Assembly: GCA_019843655.1 (NCBI GenBank)
Contig: JACDQD010000006.1
Span: 12,779,746 to 12,843,745, forward strand
Direction of reading: 5' to 3'
Source of the DNA: Lethocerus indicus
Taxonomy: Eukaryota; Arthropoda; Insecta; Hemiptera; Belostomatidae
Length of the DNA: 64,000 nucleotides
Part shown: in pieces, positions 13,278 through 26,215 of the stretch
Position numbering within the stretch: the stretch's first letter is position 1
Layout of the letters: every line of letters starts with the position of its first letter
Position numbers and translations under genes: made by a program
Notes under the pieces: model-generated
Database searches by the model: none
Seen by the model: the letters and a program-made list of their open reading frames with translations, nothing else
Told to the model about the DNA's origin: nothing

Positions 13278-16035
13278 AGCCCGTCAAGACGAAAGGTTCA
13301 TCACGAAATATGGAGGAGAGAGAAGGGAAGACCCTGAGAAAGAGAGATAAAGCTCTACAGGTTTCCCTCTTGTTTCAGTTCTACCGGCTCACTCCTTCAG
13401 CCTGGGTTGTGTATGGCGCCGTCTCTCTCGCTCCGTTCCGACCGACTCGAGTGGTGCTTCAGGATTTTGCACGGGGCCGTCCTCTCATTCTATCTCTTTC
13501 TTCCGCCCGTCGTCTGCATTTATTTAGGGTCGGTAGCCCTTAGCCGCTCTTCCCCTATCAATCTTACCGTACGTCCAGGGAAAAATAGCCGGGAGAAGCC
13601 CCTACGGGGACTACAGTCGAGTTGGATTTGACCCCCGTCTCCTAATCCGAACACAATAAACCGCTTCAGAAAGGGCTCGAATCTCGAAGTGGGAGAGTGA
13701 CGGCCGCTGAATGCGAAATATCCACCACACGGGGATCATCCGCGGTCATATCCGGTTAGGAGTGGCTCGAGACACCACACCATTATTCTATGCCCACCGA
13801 CCGTTTCAGGGCTTCCTTCGTCCTCATTAACTATAACTCAGAAATTTGCGCTCATAGGATACTTCATCGGCAATCAATCCACCGTCATACATCACATCAC
13901 GCCAAACGGCTTGGGTTCGTGAAAGCGAAACAAGCACGAGTCCAAATATGAAATAGACAAAATGATGATAATATAATTGTCTTATTCATTTATTTCATTC
14001 TGTACCTGTGTGTGTTCGATGACAATTTTCATTATGTAAAATACCTTTCACATATTGTGGAATACAGAATAGACAAAAATTGAACCCAAATCTCTCAGTA
14101 TTGGACTATGTTACATAATAACATCTGGGAATTACAATTGAAAAATTTATTCATTCGGTTAATTTGTACAGAATAATACTGAGGGCTCATAAACGTTTCT
14201 GCGTTTACATATATAAATATTGCAGCTTACTGTAAATATGTAACATATTTGTTTGAATAATCCGTCGTTTCATCAATTTGGGTCATACACGTCAATTAGA
14301 ACTCATATACAGTTAAGGAATTGCAGAAATTGCCAGTTACAGAGTCCGGCTCTCCCTCATTACATATTGGGACGCCGCCACTTGAGTTGGCAGCATCAGC
14401 CTTACATCTGCAAATAGTCTATCTGTAAGCAGTTGTTGGTGCCCAGAATAGCGAACAGAATTCTAACGAGCGTTCTGGAGTTCTGAGATCCGTCCACAAT
14501 GAATTTAATTTACAGTTGGTAGAAAGTTGGGTGTCCAGCCGGAACTACTTAACATATCTTTATTTCGTAGATTTCGCGTTCCTCCTCCACCTTCCCAGGT
14601 TTGGTCCTTTGCTAAACCGGTTTCGGCCGCTCGCCATCGTCAGTAGCAGTTTGAGACGTGAATTGCAGTATTCCAACATATCGAAGACCACAAAATAGTT
14701 ATTCCAGACTGTCTTTACTTCATTAAGCATGTATTTCATATATTATTTTTAACTTAAACTGGTACTTTAATACATATATAGGCTCTAAGGCTTTTCTGTG
14801 TTTATATAAAATAATATTTGAACCTAAAATATACTCTGAATTGAAGACATGTATTTTATTTCAAAGTATTAAGCTTTGAAATTTCCATTTAAATTTATCA
14901 AAAGTATGCCGTAAAATACAGCACAACAGAAAATTAATTAACACGAAAAAATATACTTTGGTAAAAGGGTTTCTCTGATAATATGGTAGCATAAAGGTGG
15001 AGTACATGAGCTGTAAGTCAGGGACAATAACAAGTAGGAAACCGAGGACGTTGCCTTGCCAACCTAAACGGGAGCGCTGTTGACCCAGCTAGGGCCACCA
15101 CCCAACTCCCCTGTTTACTAATCGACAGCCAGATATAAATTATTTATCTTGGGTCCGCTCGTGACCGCAATATATTTTTAGATACCCAAGCTAAAGACTC
15201 TTTTGCTCCATTAATATTGGCGTTCCATTAAAAAGACGGGATTCATTGGGCGTTAACTAATTGACAATTATATAGAAATTTAAATCACGGATAACATTAT
15301 ATTACTTTAATCTACACTTATTCTTTCCCGGAAGATTAAATTATAAGTTCAAAAAGATTCCTTACCATTAGAACTAAGTAAGCTGTTGTAGGCCATCTAT
15401 TGAGTTGAAATAGATTATGTTATTCATTGATAGGTAATATAACGATATAACTCCGATTTCATTAGTATAATTCCTAAATCGAATAGGTTCAAAAATATTA
15501 TTCAACATTTCATGCAGTAAAAAATACGAGCATTTCACTTGCGAAGTTAGTTGACATTATACAACCCCTTCTCGATGACATCGAGTAACTCGTCTAAGAA
15601 ATTCCCATTGAACTTGAGCAATTTCAGAACTTCAGAGTTATATTGCTTGTCGTGATGACCATAAAATAAAAAAACACTTCCGGAACAGTTGAACTTGAGG
15701 AGGGTGAAAATTATCGTATATTATTCGACAAAGCCATAAAGCTATTATATTAATTGTAAATATACTGACAGTAATTTTTTTTATTTGATCGTCTTACTTA
15801 TCCAAAGTTCTATAGGTTTAATTTATGTACCAATTACCTACATTTCAGATTTCGCGAATTGAGTTTTGATTCATTGCAATTTATCAATGAATTGTTTTTA
15901 AGATTAAATAGTACCTTAAAAATATAAATCAAAAAGGGAAAATTGAAATTCCCATTTTTGTTAATACAAAATAATGTATTAATTCTACAGCTATTTTGAT
16001 CACATGTCTCTCCTCACTGGTTTGTTCTTTTGCAG

Positions 16036-16093
16036 GTTTCGGCTGCAGAAAATCGAAAAAGTGATACAATTCCAGATCCTATCAGACCACCAG
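16036..16093 (+). CDS. Candidate 58-nt internal mini-exon of an unrecognised gene
   Basis: A pyrimidine-rich stretch with TTTGTTCTTTTGCAG precedes position 16036, a good acceptor. CCACCAG followed by GTATTA gives an acceptable donor after 16093. Two of the three frames are open: one reads VSAAENRKSDTIPDPIRPP, the other FRLQKIEKVIQFQILSDHQ. I recognise neither as a family motif. A length of 58 nt is not a multiple of three, so skipping it would shift the frame. No partner exon can be assigned by phase. Internal exons this short occur in insects, but a chance pairing of splice-like signals in 64 kb is also expected. Confidence 0.27.
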
Positions 16094-18388
16094 GTATTAG
16101 AAAATAATACATAAATTTATTCGTGTAATATTTTTCGCATAATGCGATTGAACATACCTCCAGTTGAAAACCGAATGCAATTTACTTGGCAACCGATTGT
16201 ACATCAGCCTTAGATGTTGCCAACTGAGTAAAATCCGTAAGCAAAATTATGGCCTTCGAACCAATTGATAGAATTAAGTTCGATGAAATATTAAAGCAAA
16301 TGTAATGCCCGTAACTTTATTTCTTTTTGTGCGAACACTCTGGAAATTACTTTGGATGTTAGCCAGTGCAATTTAAACCGAGTGAGATTTTCCACCATAA
16401 AACGATAACCGCTGGCAGAACCGAGACTGAACTGCCGAAGGCCATGTTTGGAGTCGAAAACCCTCGAAGTGATTAAATTATGGACAATGGTTGTTTCTGC
16501 AATTTGGATAACAGGAAAAAACAGATGCACCGGCTCAAAGTACATCAGTGAACGAAATAAGAAATGCACTATATAATGTCGTATTCAATTCTTATCACAA
16601 TAAGAATAAACGCCTGGACCATGAGGGCTTTGCAAAAAAAATGACCATGCTTCAGTTAATTCCGAAATAGTATATAAATATCATAATTTTATAAATTACA
16701 TTTTTGTTTCTCTAATTTGTAAAATCATCTTCGTCTTAACCACCTTCGGGCATCTTATTTAAATTAAAATATTTTATTTTATTTCTTTATTTAATTTAAT
16801 CAAGTTTTTTCACCCGAGCAACGCATAAAATCGCATATTAACCCATAAATTTTTCGCTGCAAAATCTGTAGTCATTAGTCGTTCATAACTGGAAATTAAT
16901 TCCGAACAGCTTAAAGGAGGAACATAAGCAAGAATGAAATATTATATATCTTAAATCTTGTCACGTATTTTTTTAAGATTTTCAGTCGCTCAGTCGCTTA
17001 CGAGATTCGCCGCAAACAAAATATGTATTCTTCCACTTAATAATCTTTTTACCCTTTTTATTTCCCGACAAATCTTTTTAAACGCTCCGTGTTCTGAGAG
17101 AGGATCTCCTCTTGAAGAACATTTTCTATTGTTGGGAAAATATTTTTTCAGCGGGAAAAGGAGGTCGCCTCCTTTCTTCTTATATCCGCAAAATCCTGAA
17201 AGACCCGAGAACAATTCTTTGGCTCCCCCACCTCTTGTTTAGCTCTCCTACGGGGGACGGAGTAGAGAGCCAACCAGATAACGAAATACATTTACTGCCG
17301 GAATCAAAAATTTGTCAATGTCTGGGGGGTGGGGGGTTCCTCTTGCTCCGAAAACATTCCGATATAAAATATAACAGAGACACACACTACATATAATATA
17401 AGAGCCCGGGCGATGTTCCTTCCTGAAAGGCGGCACATTTTGTGAGTTCGCGAGATGTCACGCACCCATTATTTAAGGTAATTTGTTTTCGGCGGGTTTC
17501 CGATTTAATGCATTCCGCGGAATTCGGCACATATTTCCGGAACTGTTCAAGAACCACATATAATATATACTAATAAAAGTACATTTATTTATTAAATGTG
17601 CTCTTAGAAATTCAACAATACCAATAAATAAATTCAATAAATTTCACTCGAACATGAATAAGCAGTGAATTTCAAAATACTTTAGAAGAGTGTTTTTAAA
17701 GACGATTTATGGGTTGTTAAAATCGTAGCAATTATTGGTTTGAATCCATTTATTTCGTCCCTGACCATAATATCAATAAATGCTCCTTACATGCAATACT
17801 TCCGTAATTTAAAAAAAATGTATTGACCTACGAAACTTATACTATTTTACTTTAGTTATTGTCTGTTTCAAAAGGTTGCTAGTTTCTGACAGAATTCCTG
17901 GAATAAATAACTAAATTATTATTGCAGAAAATGTTTTTGGTGTATTCTGACAAATAGCACAGGTATATTTACAAACTAATTGTTACGTAAAATAAATTAC
18001 TGATAATTCTGATATTATATATTATATTATGTAGTAGATTCAATTTTGTCAATGCACGCATATTATCTAATTATATACGCATTATCTAAATGGAACTGCC
18101 TGGTCGTCCGCCCAATATCATTGATGCCGTTATAAATTAATACCTCTATCTGATGTATTCAATGACAAACTGTTTCGAATGTAATAATTCGAAAAAAAAT
18201 TATAATTTAAGGTTGAGAGAGGTATTAGAGTTCAGGTGGTGTCATTAGGATGGGTATTTTGAAATCAACCGAACGGTATCTAGTTTCACGAGCCAGTGAT
18301 TCCACGAAGGACCGACCAAGTGTCGGTTTACCAGCGGATGAAAAAACCGAGCGCAAACCGAAACCTCCGCCTTAAAAAAAATTTTACA
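16094..18388. other. AT-rich non-coding stretch
   Basis: Mostly AT-rich, with one GC-richer block at about 17090-17300. There, four open frames of 62-94 codons overlap on both strands, which argues that none is real. No RNA gene or transposon was recognised. Confidence 0.55.
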
Positions 18389-18411
18389 CCTCCTCCTCCT
18401 CCTCCTCCTCC
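18389..18411. repeat. (CCT)n trinucleotide repeat
   Basis: 23 bp of CCT repeat, nearly eight units, read directly. In short open frames it would encode runs of Pro (+) or Arg (-). Those frames are by-products of the repeat. Confidence 0.95.
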
Positions 18412-21400
18412 AACCAATCTTATACATTTCAGAGACCTCAACTCAACGTGGCCAATAAAAACATATCATCGCCGGAGTTCCTACAAGCGACCGGATATCA
18501 GCTAACTATCCGACTACAACTGTATTGAAATATGTCTATCCAATTTACCAGCATCTTCCCCGTCAGTTACAGAAGAGGATATTATTATTATTAATAATAA
18601 TAATCGTTATAAACACGAACCATTCCCACCTCAACTAGTAGTGCCTACTTGATCTGCAGCCCGTTTCTTGGCAGTTAGGGACGAGGAAGACCGAGGATTT
18701 CCCTGATGAATTCTAGTTGCAGGCCATCGGAACTTTTTTGATCACCGGGATTGTCTGAAACTCTCCGCCGTATTCTCGGGCGTTTTATTAGTTATAATTC
18801 CGCCGAATATTATTCGCGGGTCGAACAAAATTTTCATTCTACTTTTTGTTCGGAGCCGGGCGACAGCCCGGGGGTAATTAACGGCCGCAAGAAAGGGACG
18901 GAGACATCCGGTTTTAATACGAGACCGGGCCATAAATCTGGCCCCCTTTGGCCGGCTAATAGGGAATGCTTCAGGGTTCTTATATTATATTACTGGCGAT
19001 GAGGAAAAACAATATTTCGGAGATATATGAGGGAAGAACAGATGGCATTTTGGCCTACAGACAGTACGCTCTCAACAACTTCAATTATTTCCTATGAACG
19101 ACAGAACGTTTAGCGATTCCGTATTCTCATTCAATTTTAACATTGAATAAATAGCACTGTATGTTAAAATCGATTAACCTTAAGAGCAAATCTCTACTCT
19201 ATTGCATACTTTCTACACTGGTGGTCGTAGGGGCTGAACACTTAATATTAAATGTTCGCTACCATTTAGCATGTCTAGGAACTTTATTAAATCAGTATAT
19301 GTTAAGTCTTATGTTTCCCTATCCTCCGATAGGGATTAACTAACAGTGTTGACCTGATTAATAAAAATTAATGACCACTGTGTTCAGTGACTCCACAGCA
19401 CTAGCTTCGTCGGTCAGTCAAGTGCTGCCATTTCAGTACTGGTAAGAAATAGAATTGAGTGGCTGGTAAAGTCTTGACAAGTCCTAGCGTGAAGGTAAGA
19501 AGAAAGGGAATGATAGTTGGGGGGGGGGAGAACAAGGAACAGACAATTAAGATCCGGTTGTAGGGCCCGTCATCGTCCAGCTAATGAAGCCTCACAAGGC
19601 AGATGTTACATTCTACCTCCCACCCCCTTCCATAGACCCCTGTCTACACCTTTTATAACTTCCTACCTGGAATAGGTTTCGAATTGAAATAACCTCTCTC
19701 CAGGGTAGACGTTAGACATGGACAGAAATAATACTTACAAGATGATATAAAAATTCATCATAAAACAATAGTTCTACAGAAACACTGGCCTATGGTGGCC
19801 TCCGAGATTTCATTTGTACGGATATATTGTACCCGGTAAAAATTATTTTAGCCTTTCAAAACATTCGGGGCTAAGTAACTATCTGAATCGACTGCAGAAG
19901 GAAATAGTCGGAAATTAAATAACTCGACAAAATGTAACTTTGTACCAGTCTATGTAATTTACTCAGTCAAATGATGTATTATTAGGAACATGTTTCTTTT
20001 CCAACGAATTTGACCTAATCCAAAGAGGAGCAGAAACTGTATGATTAGCCAATAGTATCAGTTATAATTGGTGCCTGGGGCACGTTCTACCGGAGGTCAG
20101 TCATAATACAGGGTAATAGATACTAATTGTCGGTGTCAATGACTCAGTTATCGAGTACAAGAATTTGGCCTCGGGATTTAAAAAATGTAAGACCTTCTTT
20201 ATTTCTTTTCCCGCTAATAAACTCCCGTAAGAAGACCCAGATCCGGAGGCGAATTTACATTTAATTTCCTAATAACTAGCAAGTACGATGGGACGGCTGT
20301 AATTCGGCTTCCGTAAAACTGTTGCCTACTTGTTCCAATCAACGATTAGCCTCATACACGGTCCTGGTTATTACCCGGAATCGTCCGAGACTAGCGGCAT
20401 TATCCCGGTGTTTTTCTAGGGCGGTTTAATGCCGGCCTTCTGGAGAATACAGTGTGAAATGAGAGGCGAGATCTTGAGATGATGGGTAGTGGGCTCGTTA
20501 AGTGAACCGCGGAATAGGCACCGTGGCCTTATGCGGAGCCTGCGTATTATTGAACATGATCCCGCCCGTTGGCAGAAAATATAGGACGTTATATCATAAA
20601 TTATCCTCCATTAAACATTAAACAACTACAATATATATTTACTCGATACGAAAAGCCTACAATTTTCACTGAGAAATTGAACCGGGCCCTGAACAAGGTC
20701 TGCTGCGCTGACGATGCGTCTGTCTAACGCAGCCGGAGCAAGAAGTGCGATACGCGGGGAGCAGCGGAGAAGTTCCCGCGAGGGCCACAAAAAGCCGCGA
20801 CTGCAAATACAGAAGTTTTAGACGACAGGCAGTTATGTAGGTCGGTGAATGGAGGAGTTCTTCTCGTGTGAGGAGTTGAAGTACATCGGCATAGTAATGG
20901 AGAGGAACGTGACCAGACCGGGTGTAAAACTACCGATGGCCATCGGTGGCAGAAGTTTCTTCGCCCCATATTCAAATCCGCCCTCGGAAATCGAAGACAT
21001 TAATAATATCGGAGACAATACTAAAGCCCGTAATGAGTTATGAAAGCGAAACGCCGCAATCGAGGGGAGCGCTATTTCTGAAAATTTATAACACGATAAC
21101 ATTTGGTTTCATGTTATCCAGTTTATATTATGTCCTTTCTGTGTAATAAACACACATGTTTATGTATTGAGTGCGAGTGATAATTATGTTTATTAGCCAG
21201 ATATGAAAGAGAATGTAAACTGTAAATTGACAAAGGATAAAATGTTATTCTCAATCCGATTTATGAACTATTACTTTGGAGTAATTCTTTGTTACGATGT
21301 AACGATATTTCATAATTTCAAGTATACATATTTAATTATTAGCATTTAAAGTTTTACTAGAAAATAAATTCTAAATTTATCAAATTTAATACTCCTATAT

Positions 21401-24400
21401 ATTCGAGCCAAAAAACTGATCACTTCTCGGTTCACTGGTGCTGAAGTCTTCCGGATAGAGTAGGACGAATAAATATATCGCGTTTCCTATACGGGAAAAG
21501 GTATCGGAATACAGTTTCTGAGATGCCGTTTCGCTCGATTGAATTCACGTTTGATAAGAATATATGGGTCGACGGGTGGGAGCTGAGCTGCGGTCAGAGC
21601 CGGCGTGGGCGACCCCGCCCCCGGTCATGTTAAAGCCTTGCCGATTCTTTTATTTGTCCGGACCGCGGCCATTGTTTTTATGTTTCGTTATTCCCGGCGA
21701 GGAGTGTGGGCTTTGTTTTCAACAAAATCCCCAATACCCCGGAGTGCCCCAGTCGGTCGGCAGGCCGGACGCCTGTACTTTTGTAATTACTGGCGTTTCA
21801 AGGCCCGACACTCCCGCCACCGAACTAACCATTCAGTCAGTCGGTCAAAAATATTTCCTTCCGGTCAAATTGCTCCTACACACACACGCACCCACTTGCA
21901 ACGCCTGACGGGAGAGCGGCTAACATTAATATCCGCTGAAATTATTTCGAATTTCAAATTCCGGACAAAAATGAACGCCGTATTAGGCGGGGCGGGGAAT
22001 ATACGTGTTTTCATAAACAGAAGTAACATATTTGTATTGGCCTATTATGTTTTCCCGAAAGATGAATTTATTATTTACAACCAGAGCACTTACCAGGAGG
22101 TAGCCCTTTTTTCCAAATGTTCTGTTAAATTGCAATTCTGGATTAATAGAGAGGGAGATTCTTTTTTCACCCTTTTCATATTTACGATCGGTCGTTGAAT
22201 GAGTCGTTTAGAAATACGGGGCGTTCAACTGAGTAATAAAAGCCGGGCTCATTTTTTTATAGCCCACCCAGACACTTAACGGCCAGGAGCCTTAAACTCG
22301 AATCTCTTTCATCATCTCACTCGGCATTGTTCGTTTCAACGGAATTGTTTACAATAATAAAATATTTTATTTATTGCGAACTCGGTGCTTCCCCCTTTTC
22401 TTGGGGACCATTTATCTGCCCGATTCAATTAATTATGTTTCAATTAAATATTATATTCCATTGAGAAAGAGCTGTATTCGAGACGACTTTCGAGTTTGAA
22501 ACTGTTTATTTATAATTCAGTCGCGATTATTCCTCGTAATGTGCTTACCAACGTACCTGAGGTAGAGAGTGATCGTGAGGAGTAGGTGAATTATTGCAAT
22601 AATGTAGATACAATAATTATCCAGTGAATACTATAATAAATCATTTTCAAGGTAATATTATTTTATGTGTGTAATCCTGGAATCATGAAAGATGCCCTAG
22701 TAATTATTTATGGTGGACGTGTACATATTTTTTTATTCTTCTCCGCTTTTTCTTCCAATCATCACCTGGACGGAGTTCGGAAGAGTGATGACTGTTAGTA
22801 CGTCAGTGCTGGGGAGGAAGGGGATGATTAATTGAACTGAAGTTCACTTTACGCCATTAGACCTTTTAGTTTGTGGACCGTTTTCAATAAGAAATAAACA
22901 GCCGTCATAATCACACCTGCAGGCCTTCCGTGAAGACCAAATTGATTCGCTCTTTCAATCTGCGTTTATGTCGCTTAGGAATATTACCGGCCAACTACCT
23001 ACAGTGGCGACATCCAATCATGTATTTCAAATAACATATTTTTCAGCGGTTGTCGGACGAAATGATTCGGCCATTTCAACAATGGATTCCAGCAATACTT
23101 GACAGTGGGACTATCGAATTCAATTTACTTAGAGAAAAAAGTTGAACTGACATTTTAGAAAAATGTCTATTTGACTATATGTTACGCTCAGGTGTAGTGA
23201 TGAGATAATTCATTTTGGTAATATAATCTCCTAAACCTGATTTTCATGAATGAAGAAAATTGTGGAAATCTGAGCGAAAACATTTTTCACCCGGTCTAAT
23301 AGGTCTAATAGTCTGAGGTGTAAGGGAATTGTTATCTAAGGCACTGTTTCTGTGCTGATTGGGATTGAGAGTTGAGTTGCTGTGAGCATCTGGTGAGAAG
23401 GCCGTTGATCGGCTTTGGTGCGATGTCGATGAACCCTCTCTGGTTGTGTACCGCGATTGGAACGTCCTCGGCCCGACCCCTCACTCGTTCTCTCTCACTA
23501 CTCTCCCTCTCTCCCTCTACAGCTATCCCTGTTCCTGCCTGGTTCGTACGGAAAAAATTTGCATTTTACGGTACCCCGTCCGATGTTTCGGTCCCTCGGT
23601 TGTGTCCTTCGACGGTTACGCAGCGTCTATAGAATTCGCCGGAAAATTCGGAACTGAATTCAATACTCTACTATATTTCATGCCGCCATTAGTTCACGAC
23701 AGTGACATAATTTGACGTAAATTCTTGCGTTGCATAGTTCTTGCATTGTAATACGGCAGGTCCCGTAAATTTTAATTTGGTGTATGACGAGCGTTTATAA
23801 GCTTAATTTCTGGGTAAGTCCCAGCGCTGAAACCCTTTAGACTGGCTCTCAGTTCCGAGTTATGAAGCCATAAACGTTTTTCAAGTCGTTTCTGGTGCCG
23901 GGGCGGCGCCACAACGGACTTTACAAGGTCTGCAAGTAGCACGTCACAAGTACATTGGCCGAATATTCATCTGCGGGCGGTTCAGTTACTTAGGGCTCCG
24001 ATGTGCACTTCCGCGAAGTGCGCCGTTATGCGTTACGAGCGAAAATGACTGGGCCAACCGAGCCGTTAAACGCCGCCCCGGCCCTGGTCAAAAGCGGAAA
24101 GGCGCCCGGTATATTAAAGACGCGTTGACAACCTATTTACAATGCTAATCGGCCGATCGAGCTTTTCAAAAATAATTTACTACGCCCCGGCACGGAATGA
24201 TCGTTCTTAGAAAGAACCCAACAGAGATTAGTCCCGCTAACTGCTGAATATTTTATTCTTACTTAAGAAAACAAAATATTATTCTGAACATTCCCGAAAG
24301 TGGTTTTCCTCAAAGCGCAGTCTTGTAAACATTAAAATTGAGTCCACTGTATTTTATTTAATTCGTAGTTTTTGCGTTCCAGTCAACCGCGTAAAATGGG

Positions 24401-26000
24401 TTCACGGTATTTATGGTATTTAGGGTAATTAACCACTCTGAATAAGAGTACCAGTACCAGTGCAGGAACAGCGCGGCTGGATGATTTATGAGCAGCTACA
24501 TCATGTTAGTATGCCACTGACGGTCAAGAGAATACGGTTCGAACGTGTCTAGCACAGGCAAAACGAGCGTACCCAAAGATTGATGACTGCAGATCGAATC
24601 ACAAATTTTTTTTATTTCTAAAATAACCAAAATAAATATGGTACACGTAAGAGAATTTATTACTCTAGCGCAGCCTTTAGTGGAACACGAGTTGTTAGCA
24701 TTTTTCAGTACTAAAATATTTAATAGAAACACCGGTGTTAATGGTAACCGGAAGGATAACTGGCAAGCTAATTATCCATGCATTCCAGCATAAATAGTAC
24801 ATGACTCTTTGAAGTATAATTTGTTAAACAATTACCTTACTAGCCATGCATTTAACCAAACGGACATTAACCGCTATCTGGTAACCTTTAACACCTCGGA
24901 AACTTAAAGGTTTACATGGAGCCGTACTCATACAAAGGTCAATTGTAACATAAATCACCTTTTTTCTTCGAAAAGCGGTTGTGTTTAGAACGCTTAAAGA
25001 ATCATATTTTTCCTGATGAATAGAAATTTTCAAAGTCCCCCTTTTGGTATCGGTTTCAACAACACTATGAGATAAGAATTGCGTGCGGTCCATGCCGTGA
25101 TTGCCGGGACTTATTTCATCGAGTAGAATTAATCTGATTGAGACTAAATTATATGGTTAGGCATTATAATTAAAAGCTGATTAGATTTCGGGGCCCCGGG
25201 CTCGGGTCAGAGCCAGGCTGTTAGCGGTGAAATACTGACCGAAAACAGACAATGCTCAACATTTAACATTAAACGCGCTAATATTCATAGTACAATAAAC
25301 CGTACAATAGTCTTGGTTGGCTATTATATTGGATGTTAGGATTAAGTATGAAGTATGTATATATGGTTTAGATAACTAACCACGCCCTCTGCAGTCCGTT
25401 ATATGTATTAGTTTAACTTAGGTTAAATAATGCCTAACGAATACAGCCTGTCCAAGCTCGTTAAACAACACACAAAAATCAGCTGCTGTTCAAACAACGG
25501 CTTGTTGAAATTCATACCGACGTGCACTTAGAAAAAGCATAACTTCCTCTGAGGAGTCACGTCCGTTTTAAATGCAGTCATTTCGCCTTATGAAGGTCCA
25601 TTAGACGCAATTCTAAACACCGGGCATTCATACTCGTTACCAAAGTATGTCCCCCAACTATGGACGAATCCCGAGTATAGCCACGCTCTTAACCCGATTT
25701 CATGTACACTAATTACGAAATTCGTTATTCATTTTCTTATTAGTTATTAATTCATTACTTCACTAAGGTTAACATATCAAATGACGAATATAATTTTCTG
25801 AATAACTAACCTGAATGCTTAAAAGATAAAAGGTCTTTTCAAGGAACATTTTTTATTATTATTATTTACTAGTTAGTGCTATTGGTTTGTAGGCCCCCGG
25901 CCATCGGGACGCCCCACCCGCATGCCATCGGGATTATTATGAATTTATTATTAATTATTAACTTATAACCCCGTGGCCTGGAAAGATGTCGCTAAACGTG
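18412..26000. other. Non-coding stretch, many GC-rich blocks, no gene recognised
   Basis: GC-rich blocks lie at about 18650-18980, 20080-20540, 20680-21080, 21530-21920, 23390-23640 and 23830-24130. A G10 run is at 19519-19528. The longest open frame in the window (21605-22198, +, 197 codons) is here but overlaps another 114-codon frame and shows no recognisable domain. After an acceptor-like TTTCAG ending at 23046, a frame stays open for 32 codons to a stop at 23143-23145. This is too weak to call. CCATAAA occurs at 18930-18936 and 23868-23874. Confidence 0.55.
18581..18604. repeat. (ATT)4(AAT)4 perfect palindrome
   Basis: Four ATT units run directly into four AAT units, making a 24-bp sequence identical to its own reverse complement. 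It is most simply a microsatellite-derived palindrome. Confidence 0.95.
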
Positions 26001-26215
26001 TGTGTGGGTTAGCTGTATACGTGCTGTAAATTTGGTGAGAGCCGGAGCAGCCGTTCACGTTGTACAGCGTAGAGGTCACTGCTGACCTTTCACATGACCG
26101 GACATGAAATGCTTGCACGCTGAAAATGTGGTGGAAATCCGTTCAGCCGTTTGGAAATGCATAGCGACACACACACACACACACACACACACATTTGACA
26201 AATATTATATAGATT
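26000..26215 (+). mobile_element. 3' tail of an RTE-type non-LTR retrotransposon (truncated copy)
   Basis: The segment with AAATCCGTTCAGCCGTTT near 26137-26154 leads into GCGACACACAC, a CA repeat and then ATTATATAGATTA. In insect genomes the phrase 'ccgttcagccgttt...' followed by an AC repeat or a short run ending in TATATAGAT is the usual 3' end of RTE-like elements. No reverse transcriptase or endonuclease frame is present upstream, so this would be a 5'-truncated dead copy. The 5' limit is approximate, and the copy may begin near 25890, where GC-rich sequence starts. Target-site duplications were not established. Confidence 0.5.
26167..26193. repeat. (AC)13 microsatellite in the retrotransposon tail
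   Basis: 27 bp of uninterrupted AC, read directly. Its position after the 'gttcagccg' phrase indicates that it came with the retroelement and probably expanded afterwards. Confidence 0.97.

Larger units (their letters stand above)
10211..16035. other. Non-coding stretch with short hairpins
   Basis: GC-rich blocks lie at about 10800-11060, 13250-13800, 14340-14680 and 15040-15180, with AT-rich DNA between them. A C10 run is at 10828-10837. Overlapping open frames of 78-117 codons on both strands at 10802-11155 look like chance frames in a GC-rich block. A purine-rich tract lies at about 13176-13238, directly before the hairpin at 13242. No gene was recognised. Confidence 0.55.

Noticed and set aside
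18245..18505. Frames with runs of Arg or Pro near 18.4 kb
   Set aside because: They are translations of the CCT repeat on the two strands.
21605..22198. Longest open frame in the window, 197 codons on the + strand
   Set aside because: It overlaps another 114-codon frame, begins in a GC-rich block, shows no recognisable domain or codon pattern, and lacks convincing flanking splice signals.
22766..22790. TGGACGGAG, the start of the conserved miR-184
   Set aside because: The match ends after nine bases and no hairpin surrounds it.
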